Shown here one piece after another: positions 11,636 through 20,564 of a stretch of 64,000 nt of DNA; position 1 is the stretch's first letter, and each line of letters starts with the position of its first letter. The DNA is from Allodiplogaster sudhausi. Lineage: Eukaryota > Nematoda > Chromadorea > Rhabditida > Diplogasteridae. A model generated the notes under the pieces. It worked only from the letters and a program-made list of their open reading frames with translations. It was not told the origin of the DNA and did no database searches. The position numbers and the translations under genes were made by a program. The DNA is taken from NCBI GenBank assembly GCA_945643635.1, contig CALZFC010000057.1, forward strand, positions 357,001 through 421,000. Reading direction: 5' to 3'.

Positions 11636-13057
11636 TTTTCTCTCTCACACTCTTTCTCTCTCCCTTCCTCACTCTTTCTCTCTCACTCTCTTTCTCTCTC
11701 TCTCTGAAACCCTCTCTTAGTAAGAGAAAAATGAACCTCAACACTCTTGTCCTGGATATTGATACCGAAGATAGCCTTGCCAAATTCAGCTGAAAAGAAA
11801 ACCAATCATATGACTTTTAATATTGCACTTTTTCACATGTATATACCTTAGGTTGCATTAGATTTTGAAAACAGCATTTTTCTTATTAATATTTGGCGCC
11901 AATAAACGCACACAGCTTGGCGACGTTCCTGTCCGTCACGATGCAGTTCCTTGCGCAGATGTCGCGATGAATGAGCTGCACACAAAAACGATTCATTAAC
12001 CGGGATCGAACCTTCGAACCTCTGATTCCTTCGCCTATCGACTTGCCACTTGGCCACCCCAACCCTTACCAAGCGCTGCTTGAGGTAGATGAGCGCGCGC
12101 GCGACATCGAGGAAGTAGCTCTCGCGCTGTCCGATCGTCGGGCCGGGCACGCGCGAGACCACCTGATCGAGCGAGCCTTGCTCGGCATACTCGACTGCCA
12201 ACAGCATCTGGAGGGCGGAGGGATACTGTTGGTGGAGAGAATGTAGAAAATTAGACGAAAATATTAGAGGGGAAGGGGTTACTGTAGGAAACAAAAACTG
12301 TAGGACGGGTATATTATAGGGGAATACGGTTGGAGGAGGATACTGTAGGAGGGTGATACTGCTGTTAGAAGGGAAAACTGTAGGAGGGTTATGCTAAATG
12401 ATTTGAATGCTCTAGGAATTGCACTATAGGGGGAGATACTGTAGGAAGGATAAGGGTTAAACACATTAACAAATTTTTAGAATCAAAAATCGCCGACCGG
12501 CGTTTCAGAGAGAGCGATTCCGACAAAGATGACAATGTTCGGATGGACAAGTGAGTTGAGCTGGCGTGCTTCCTGAAAAAATTCTTTTTTTTTCCTTTGT
12601 CTCTTCAAACTACAGTAACCTCAGCACATTGTATGTATATATAGCGTGGAATAATGAGATAGGTATCGGCAAAATTTTGCCCACGGTACATTTTGTATTC
12701 ATTGTTTTTTAAGCCATGTATGTATCTCACAGAAGCTACCGTTCATCTACAGTAACTCACCACCGCCAATATTCACGTACACCAACAGTTTTTATCCAAT
12801 ACCCTCACAGTAACCCATCCACATGCCTTCAGCAATCACCTCTATCTACAGTAACACATCCCATCCACCTACAGTAACCCACCATAAGCCGGTCCTCCCT
12901 GTGCTGGAGGGTCTCCGTGTACTCGGGGTTGAACTGGCGGACGGCGCACTGGCGACGCCAGCCGAAGAGGCCGACTCGCATGCTCCCCAGGAACATTGCG
13001 CCGTACTCGCCGTCGCCCAGCTTCTTCTCACTGGAAAAGAGAGAGAGAGAGAGAGAC

Positions 13058-13100
<43 letters not shown>

Positions 13101-15344
13101 CAGAGAGGGAGAGAGAGAAAGAGAGAGAGACAGAGAGGGAGAGAGAGGAAGAGAGAGAATATGAAGATGGGAAGAGAATTTGGGTGAGAAAAAAAGGGAA
13201 TTTTTTTATCTCGCTTTCCTAACTAATACGCATGGAAGGGAATGCATGAGATTTACCAGTCAGGCAATATGTAAAGGAATACTATGGAACTTTATCAAAT
13301 TGCTCTCGCTTTCATGGCGCGTCGCTGCACGCGTTGCGGCTCGCGTCGCGGTTCCTCAAACTGACAACGTGATCTCGTCGCTGCACAGCATCCACGCGTC
13401 CTTCTTGATGGCTCGAATGAGAAGGGCGCCGTTGGTGTCGATCGGAACGCGGTGGCGACAATGGTACTCGATGAGGCCTGGACGGGGATAGTCTATTTCT
13501 CTCTTTCTCTCTCACTCTCCCGCTCTCTTTCTCTCTTTCTCTCTCTCTCTCTCGCATCTCTCTAACTCTCTCTCTCTCCCTTTCTATCTCGCGCTCTCTC
13601 TCTCTCACTCTCTCTCGTTCTCCCTCTCTCTCGTTCTCTCTCTCTCGCTCTCGCTCTCTCTCCCTCCTTCTCACCCGCCGTTGTGTCGAAGCAGAACTGA
13701 TTGAGATAGAAGACGTTCTTTCGGCTATGATGCTTGATGAGGAATTCGCTGTAGAATCCCTCGTGCATGTAGCAGATGATGAAGCGCTCTTGAAATAAAG
13801 ACATTTTGAAGTAACAAATATACGTTATAAAATCTGTTACAATATTTCTGTGTTATTGAAATAATATTTAGCCTATTTTTGTTTTCTTGTGCGTCAAATT
13901 TATTTTATTTTTCTGTCTGTACATATAAGTTCTCCTTCTTACTGTATTTTATTCTCTTTTAGTCTGCTCGAACTTCAGCTTCTCCGCACTATCGAGCACT
14001 GTTTTCTCTCTCTCGCACACTCCATGTCTCTCTCTTTCTCTCTCTCTCTCTCCTTATCTCCTTCTCTCTCTTTTTTCTCTCTCTCTTCTCCTCACCTTCT
14101 TCTTCCTCTCATTCTGCTCGCCCGCTCTCGCCTGCCTGACGAGGAAGTCACCGTCCCTCTTGAGCAGCGGCCTCAGATGCTCCCTCCGCATCAGCGAATG
14201 GAAGAACGGCTCCTGCTCCATGTCAATGTAGCCGCCGGCCTTAAAAACTCACGTTTGAATTCGCGCTCTTTTTCCTGAGATACAGAGAGCGCCCAGTTTC
14301 ATTCGAAAAATCATTAGGAAATCATTGTTGGCCATTTTTAATTTCAGTTCTAAATCTGAATTTGAATTTAAACTAATGTGAATGACTACCACTTTAAGTG
14401 AAAATTGTAGTCGCATCACTCGAAATGATAATTGCAGTTAACTAAAATGACCACTGTTTCGGATCCGCATATTCAATCTAAAGTAAATTAGCATTTCGCT
14501 TGTACTCGCGAAAATAAGCAGTTGTATATCGATTTCTTTTGTGACACTTTTCCAAAAGAGGAGTTTGGCACTTTGCCAAAAGAGGAATTTGGCACTTTGC
14601 CAAAAGATGAATTTGGCCGCTTGCCATGCCACGCCCCTTCACCTCATCCTGCGAGATGCGCGTGAGCTGGATCATGCTGCGAGTGGCCCTCTCCTTCACC
14701 TTATCTTCCTCCTCCTCTGTCTCCTTCTGCTGCTGCGTCTTCTGGCGAGCGTCGCCAAGCAGCGACTGAAATATTCATTTTATTTTTTTTAATTAATATT
14801 ATTATTTACTAACTTATTTTCAAACTCATTTATACTTTAATAAAGTAAAGATCTAAATTTCTATGTGTTGTTAAATTTGATAATTTGATAAAAAAAATTT
14901 CACCTCCGTCGATTCATCTGCACTCGATTCGCAAGACGGCAATCTCGTGCGGCTGCTTGGCAACGTGGGCGGAGCATTCCCAGGAGGGGCGGACCTTGGC
15001 AAAGGGGGCGGAGCTTGTCCAGGAGGAGGAGCGTCCACTTCGGGAGAGGAAGAGCCGCTCTTGCGATTAGCCTGAAGTATTGATTTTTTATATATTATTT
15101 ATGTATTATTTTGTTTTAATAACTTAAATATAAAAATTTTTTTATTTACTGTTAGTTTTATTTATTTGTTTCTCCTTTAAGATTGTTTGCTGAAATAAAT
15201 GTAAAAAAAAACATTAATCTTTTTTATAAACATTTTGAAAGTAAAAAGAATTAAAAAAAATAAAATGATGTTCGAAGATAACAAAAGTATAACCTCAGTC
15301 GATGCAGTCCCGCTCGATGCGAACGCAGGCTGTTCAGTAGACAT
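10292..15344 (-). CDS. SH2-domain non-receptor tyrosine kinase (Fer/SPE-8-like), degenerate active site
   Basis: Fifteen minus-strand exons: 15344-15294, 15071-14904, 14765-14643, 14239-14096, 13786-13675, 13492-13366, 13030-12883, 12572-12498, 12207-12070, 11975-11912, 11789-11737, 11558-11480, 11127-11077, 10720-10595, 10414-10292. Phases agree except at exon 12. The product is about 527 residues: MSTEQPAF start, Pro-rich segment (PPPGQAPPPLPRSAPP), acidic helix, SH2 domain (PFFHSLMRREHL, GDFLVRQ, LIEYH) and kinase domain. The glycine loop is LGDGEYGAMFLG, but the VAIK lysine is Arg (CAVRQF). The catalytic loop HRDICARN is kept, and DFG reads SEFG. YVAPE and WSYGVLIWEV are present. Exon 12 is 79 nt between phase-0 introns, so its frame changes between YVAPE and WSYG. 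The SH2-kinase order without SH3 matches nematode Fer-like kinases. It could be a pseudokinase or a recent pseudogene. Confidence 0.85.
10440..10594. repeat. GA microsatellite in kinase intron 14
   Basis: Near-continuous GAGA with GAAAGA interruptions between exons 14 and 15 of the kinase gene. It leaves a usable acceptor (CTATTTTTAG on the minus strand). Confidence 0.8.
10725..11075. repeat. Short tandem repeat array in kinase intron 13
   Basis: Four to five units of about 38-40 bp built on GAGAGAGGGCGAGGTCAGGA followed by GTGAGCGAGAGATATGGGAA, then plain GA tract to about 11,055. The unit is distinct from simple (GA)n and is tandemly iterated from about 10,730 to 10,895. Confidence 0.7.
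11265..11470. repeat. CT microsatellite in kinase intron 12
   Basis: (CT)n with TTTC interruptions on the plus strand, between exons 12 and 13. Confidence 0.8.
11583..11715. repeat. CT microsatellite in kinase intron 11
   Basis: Long (CT)n with CACTCTTT interruptions between exons 11 and 12. Confidence 0.8.
11992..12064 (-). repeat. tRNA-derived sequence (SINE or tRNA relic)
   Basis: On the minus strand an A-box-like TGGCCAAGTGG (12046-12056) is followed by a B-box GGTTCGATCCC (about 12002-12012) at tRNA-like spacing. The flanking 7-nt arms do not pair, so it is not a working tRNA. It sits in the intron between kinase exons 9 and 10. A tRNA relic or SINE head is the likely origin. Confidence 0.4.
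12240..12470. repeat. Degenerate TACTGTAGG repeat, kinase intron 8
   Basis: About six irregular copies of ATACTGTAGGAGGG-type units on the plus strand. The reverse-oriented set lies at 12,610-12,885, on the other side of exon 8. Confidence 0.55.
12610..12882. repeat. Degenerate CTACAGTAACCC repeat, kinase intron 7
   Basis: Dispersed CTACAGTAAC(C/T) units (near 12613, 12749, 12806, 12846, 12870). This is the reverse complement of the motif in intron 8. Confidence 0.55.
13031..13160. repeat. GA microsatellite in kinase intron 6
   Basis: (GA)n with GACAGAGAGGGA interruptions immediately upstream, on the minus strand, of exon 7. Confidence 0.8.
13498..13672. repeat. CT microsatellite in kinase intron 5
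   Basis: CT-rich tract fills the intron between the second and third SH2 exons. On the transcribed strand it is purine rich, so exon 6 has no pyrimidine tract at its predicted acceptor. Confidence 0.7.
14540..14640. repeat. Palindromic TTTGGCACTTTGCCAAA units
   Basis: Two or three near-identical units of the imperfect palindrome TTTGGCACTTTGCCAAA, then a diverged one, ending in GCCACGCCCC. It lies in the intron directly next to kinase exon 3. It recalls the AAGACAAT/ATTGTCTT arrays at 7.1 and 8.9 kb, which are also next to GCCACGCCC. Confidence 0.55.
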
Positions 15345-16065
15345 TCTTGTGGACGGAGCTTACAATTAGCAAAGTGGGCGGAGCTAAAGGCGAAGCGACC
15401 ACTCTCGGCGGACGGTATTGAGCGAAGTGACGAGGGGAAGAGCCGATGCCGAGAGTGGGGCGAAGTAAAAAATGAGAGGAGTGCGTATGCAAATGAGGAC
15501 TTTTCTACACTTTGAAATCAATTGTAATTTTACACGTGCGATAAAGATTTTCTTGTTCGCTCAAGCGATACAAAATTATATTTCTATTCTACATATTTCA
15601 CATACATATGTCAAGTTTGGCCGCACAAGCAAGGTTAAAAAAACTGTGATTTTAAATTGCCTCTTAATATGTTCAGAAGAGACAGAGAGAGAGAGAGAGA
15701 GGCAGAGAGAGAGAGAGAGAAAGAGAGGGACCGAGGCGAGCGAGATAGAGAGAGAGAGAGAGAGCAGGGACGTGAGAGAGAGAGGACAGGGACGTGAGAG
15801 AGGCAGAGAGATAGAAGTAGGCATGCGCGGTGTAATGGCTCTACTAAACAAATTTGATCTATCTGAACGAATGCGCGAATCCTGACATCTTGTCAAAAAG
15901 CAAAAAGAGTGATATAATTACTTCAAGAGAGCACGAAACAAGTTATTGTAAATATATTTCAAATAAATTTTCAGATTTAAGTGCGCAGCATATAAAAATG
16001 TGGTGAAGCAACGGAGAAGTGCATCATACGTAGTGTAATATACAATCATGATTCCCGGGGCATTT
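15345..16065. other. Upstream region of the kinase gene
   Basis: Contains GGGCGGAGC-type motifs (15,345-15,390) and a GA microsatellite at 15,680-15,805. No other gene is recognised. It would hold the kinase promoter. No clear TATA box or initiator can be assigned. Confidence 0.35.
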
Positions 16066-16419
16066 TCACTCCATGATTTTCGTCATCGCGTTTTTCAGTT
16101 GCTTTCGCTGATTTTTTTTCCTGTTACTTTGCTGACTATCGCCTTGTGTTTCATTATCAACTGTTGATGTTCGATGTGGTTTTGATGGTTTTCGAAAAGC
16201 CCCTCTTTGAAATGTCCATAAAAGGGCAAGAAGAATCTCCCCTTCGTTCGACTTTGTGTTTTCTGTGTCGAGCCACATGACTTTTTCCTTCGGATTCGAA
16301 GAATTCGTCGAGGCTTCATGTTGGCAGTGTGATTCTGCTAGAGAAACTGAAAGCGTTTCCTTTCCTCCTCTCCGTGCGGGCTTGTCACTGGCGCTATTTT
16401 GGCTTGGTTTTGGGAGCAT
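16066..16419 (-). CDS. Hypothetical 117-residue ORF
   Basis: Uninterrupted ATG-to-stop frame, polar and Lys/Ser rich, ending KKNQRKQLKNAMTKIME. No domain is recognised. No splice support or strong start context is visible. It could be chance in an otherwise gene-poor stretch. Confidence 0.2.
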   Translation of the reverse strand: MLPKPSQNSASDKPARRGGKETLSVSLAESHCQHEASTNSSNPKEKVMWLDTENTKSNEGEILLALLWTFQRGAFRKPSKPHRTSTVDNETQGDSQQSNRKKNQRKQLKNAMTKIME

Positions 16420-16960
16420 TTAGTATTCGCTTGTGGATGCCCGTGTTGCCTTGGTTTTTTTTCTCTTTTTCATATCGTTCTTTCCGTTTACCATTCGTGT
16501 AAGAGCAGTATTTTAATAGGTTTCTCTTTTGGGTGCTAGGGATCCTAAAAAAATAACCCTGCAAAACCAGTCGATCATCCCAAAAAAAATGTATAAAACA
16601 CTAGAAATCCTCAGATTTTCGGAATACTTTAGGGCAAAAGTGTCTGTACCATCCCGGTTTTTCGTGGTGGACCCTCCATCGGCAATATTTAATGCAACAT
16701 GGTATTAAAAATATGAAGGCGCAATCCCCGGCCTGTGGAACGCTGCCGTACTGGATTTAATCAAATTGTTCTTCTCGGATGCTAGCCTGATTTTGCATTT
16801 TACACATGACTTTTCTCTTGTAAAATTAGTTGTTTTTTTTTAAGGTGCGCCGGGTTTAAATAATTCTTGCCATCAAAGTCAATTAATTGCTATTCGTGCT
16901 TGTTATTATAGTTAAAAAAAAGAAGCATGAACAAATTCTAATTCTGTTCTCATCTTGCAG

Positions 16961-18532
16961 TTTTCGTGCTCGCTCTCTGTTACTGACTGCTACACTAACG
17001 CCATGAAAAACTCCGTGACGACCCTCCCCGGCAAGAGCATCACTTTCGAGGTTGAGACGGAGGAGGACCATATCGAGGACGTCAAGGTCAAGATCCTGGA
17101 CAAGGAGGGCATGTCGCCCGACCAACAGCGCCGTATCTTCACTGGTGAGTGCCATTGTCAACTGCGGTATTAAAGTTTAAGAACTTTCATTTTCAAGAGG
17201 GGAATTAATATTATAGTATGAATGTAGTATGTTTTGTTTGTTTGGCTTTAATATGTCTTTGCCGGTAGGTGTCATAATCGGCTTGCTTTCCTTTGTTGCG
17301 TTTCCCTTGTTTAACACAGGAAAATTGAGCAGAAGAATTAGGTGAGACTTGTGGAGATATTCTTCTGAAAATGATACATCTCTTATGGGGACTTGAATTC
17401 CCGCCTTTAAAAGGAATATATAACGTGCGCAAATAAATTGTAAAATTTTTATAATGTTATTAAACAGTGTTCAAATGTAATGGCTATTTCATCATTCTTT
17501 TCAGGCAATCAGCTGGAGAATGGCCGCGCTCTCGGTGAGTCTACTGGCGGTGGAATGCATATCTTCGTGAAGACTGTCACCGGCAAGACCATCACTCTCG
17601 AGGTCGAGAGTCATATCGAGAATGTCAAGGTCAAGATCCAGGGCAAGAAGGCTATCCCGCCCTACCAGCAGCGTCAGAGCTTCACTGGTGAGTTTCATCA
17701 CCAACTTCTTTATTAAAGTAAGAGAATATAAAAGTAAAATAACGCCTATTTTCAGTGGGGATATTACTTAAAATACCATTTGAATTACCATTTCAATGTA
17801 ATATTACCATTTGAAAGTAAAACTTTGGCTCTATCATCGTCAACTTCTTTATTTAAGTAAAAGAATAATAAAGTAAAAGAACGCCCATTTTCAGTGGGGA
17901 TATTACTAATATTACCATTTGAATTACCATTTCAATGTAATATTACCATTTTAAGTTGCAACTTGAGCTTTAGCTCGTTTTGTTTAAACTGTGATTAAAT
18001 ATAGTCAAACGGCTTTTACTTCACTCTTTTCAGGTAAGCCGCTGGAGAATAGCCGCGCCCTCAGTGAGTCAACTCGCCGTGGAATGCAGATCTTCGTGAG
18101 AGGCTTCACCGGCAAGACCATCGCTCTCGACGTCGAGGCCACTGACGCCATCGAGAATGTCAAGGCCAAGATACAGGACAGGGAGGGCATCCCGCCCGGT
18201 CGACAGCGCCTCAGTTACGCAGGTTCGTTTCATTACCCGAATTATTTCATGTTTTCGCATAGTTTCCACTTATGAAAAGGAAAATTCAGCCGAAGAAATT
18301 ATTGGAAAATTTAGTGGTATTATTTTAAAAATGACACATCAAGGAAGTGGTTTTCACGCCTCGCGCTTCATTAAGAAAATATAAGCTGCTTAAATAAAAT
18401 ATTAAATTTTAATGTTATAATTTTAAAATAACAATGTTTATTAATTCAGTCGGTTCAGGCAAGAATCTGGAGAATGGCCGCACCCTCGCGGACTATAACA
18501 TCCAGAAGGAGTCAACTCTTCATCTCTGCTGA
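16961..18532 (+). CDS. Divergent polyubiquitin-like gene, 195 residues
   Basis: Four exons: 16961-17144 (ATG at 17003), 17505-17687, 18034-18222 and 18459-18532, each intron phase 1. The coding length from 17003 is 588 nt with no stop until TGA at 18530-18532. It reads as three ubiquitin heads ([54 protein letters not shown]), each cut by an intron after the residue equivalent to Gly47. Between heads the normal [19 protein letters not shown] tail is reduced to GESTGGG or SESTRRG. The last unit keeps [13 protein letters not shown] but ends in Cys, without LRLRGG. The reading frame is intact, yet a normal conjugatable ubiquitin could not be released from it. It is either a ubiquitin-fold repeat protein or an old gene under weak constraint. 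A 5' non-coding exon upstream is likely (acceptor CTTGCAG). Confidence 0.85.
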
Positions 18533-18540
18533 GTTACCAA

Positions 18541-18557
18541 TGAAGAATCTCTCTTTC

Positions 18558-18600
<43 letters not shown>

Positions 18601-18630
18601 ATCTTTCTCTCTCTATCTCTCCCCTCTTCT
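18541..18630. repeat. CT microsatellite, ubiquitin-like gene 3' flank
   Basis: (CT)n in the presumed 3' UTR, just after the stop codon. Confidence 0.75.
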
Positions 18631-18984
18631 TGTCCCCTCTATTTATATGCCTTCTTCTCCGGCCTTGAGGCCATTTTTTCCTACTGACTGAAACATCCTT
18701 TAAGGTGTTGTTATTTTTTACTGTAATATTTTCTCCCCATTAATTCCAACCAGGTGAAACCATCCTCGACTTGTGCATTTACTGTTTAGGTTAATTTACA
18801 TATGTTTTGATTTGCACATTTACATGAAGAAGTAAAGGTCATGTCAAGAAAGTAGAAAGTAGTACGATGCAAAGAAGTATGAATGTTGAGGAATTAATTT
18901 AAGTGAATTAAAATAATAGTGAAATCAACTTTGATTGGCAGTGTACATGGAAGTACGGTAGGGGCACTGAACGGGAGGGGGACG

Positions 18985-19194
18985 GGTTACGGTAGGAATA
19001 CCGAAGGCTGCTTGGGTTACGGTAGGAATACCGAAAGCGACTTGGGTTACGGTAGGAACACCGAAGGCGACTTGGGTTACGGTAGGAATACCGAATGCGA
19101 CTTGGGTTACGGTAGGAATACCGAAGGCGACTTGGGTTACGGTAAGAATACCGAAGGCGACTTGGGTTACGGTAAGAATACCGAAGGCGACTTG
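18985..19194 (+). repeat. 30-bp minisatellite, seven units
   Basis: Seven tandem 30-bp units beginning GGTTACGGTAGGAATACC, with 1-3 substitutions each. The last two units share A for G at one position (GGTAAGAATACC). Because 30 is a multiple of 3, a frame through the array stays open (GYGRNTEGDL per unit), within an open frame at 18919-19284. Coding use is not supported by flanking exons. Confidence 0.85.
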
Positions 19195-19908
19195 GGAAAA
19201 AGCGAGCGAGATGAGTGTCATGATTTGATCCTGAAGAGGAACAGCCTTGGGTTGTGTTGGGGTCCTGAAGAAAAATTGATGTAAAAATTGCGCGATTCCA
19301 CTACACAGATGGCGACTGCGAAATAGTAGCCGTCAATATAAATCTTAAAACAGGGAAAGATTTCATGCGCTAAACACGTTGTTAGAAATATTTCGTTGAA
19401 ATCTGAGTGCATCCTGAAAGCGGATAAGAAGTGCGAACATTGTCGAATAACTTACTTACAGTTTGCACTTAATAATTCCAGCAATTAAAAGGCGCTTAAA
19501 CGGCCAACAGTAGTAATTGCTGTTCGCACTCTGTTATTTCGACTGCAAATTGGCTACAAACGAGAGAACCGTCTAACGTCGACAGAGTCTAACTCTAATC
19601 TCCCTGCCCTCTACTTTTCGTTTCTCTCTTCTTTTCGATTTTCTAATTGTGCATTTCGTTCCATTTTTATATGGCATTCTGGTTGCTAGGATAGGCTACC
19701 AACTTCCCTTCCTCAGTCTCAACTGGCTATCCTAGCAACTTCATCCTTTTCCATATGGTTAATAGTTTTATGTCTAACAAGCCCAGATTATTATTAATGA
19801 TGTTTTGTACATATGAATATCGCAATCATTCAATCAATACCACCATTTGTCAGGATTACTGGTTAAATTTCGAAAATGATGGAATAGTTGTTGTTGTTGT
19901 TCAGCCAG
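19195..19908. other. Intergenic
   Basis: No supported gene. A 13-bp inverted repeat, GTTGCTAGGATAG with CTATCCTAGCAAC, lies at about 19,683-19,740. Confidence 0.4.
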
Positions 19909-20529
19909 ATGCGTGCCCGCGCAGTAGTGAGTCCAACGACGCCGACTCCAGAAGGCGTGGAGGGCTCAGAGAAGAAGGAGAAGCCGGAGCAGACAGCAGC
20001 AGCCTCAAACACGCATTCCTCGCCGACAATGAAGAAGGGGCTGGAGAAGGAGAAGGCCCCGCCCAAGAAGGCCAAGAAGGAGGTGAAGCCGCCGCCCGCT
20101 GAGAACTCGGAATTTTCCATCGGCCTCCGCTCTCTCAGAAAACGAGCAACAGAGCAGAAGGAGAAGAAGGAGTCCGCTTCGCCCGGTTAGCCGCTTCGGC
20201 ATACTTGTTATTCATCGTTCTTATCATAACTGTTGAGTAGATAAAAATATCTACATATGTACATAGTACATATGTAGATATTATTATCTACACAACAACA
20301 ACAATAACAATGAGATTTGTCAACGTCTGCAGGAAACAAGAAGAAAGAGTCGCCGACGAAGCGAGAGGCTCCCGTTCAGAAGAAGGAGAAGGCAGCACCC
20401 GCCGCCTTCTCTTCCACTTCTGCCACCAAGCCAAGTAATCCTAAGAAGGCCAAGAAGGAGCAGCCGGTAAAGAAGAAGGAGAATGTAAAGAAAAAGAAGG
20501 AATCCGTAGAGGAAGAGGTTAGCAAAATG

Positions 20530-20564
<35 letters not shown>

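Noticed and set aside
11992..12064. Functional tRNA gene
   Set aside because: A- and B-boxes fit, but acceptor and T-arm stems do not pair, so it is listed only as a tRNA-derived repeat.
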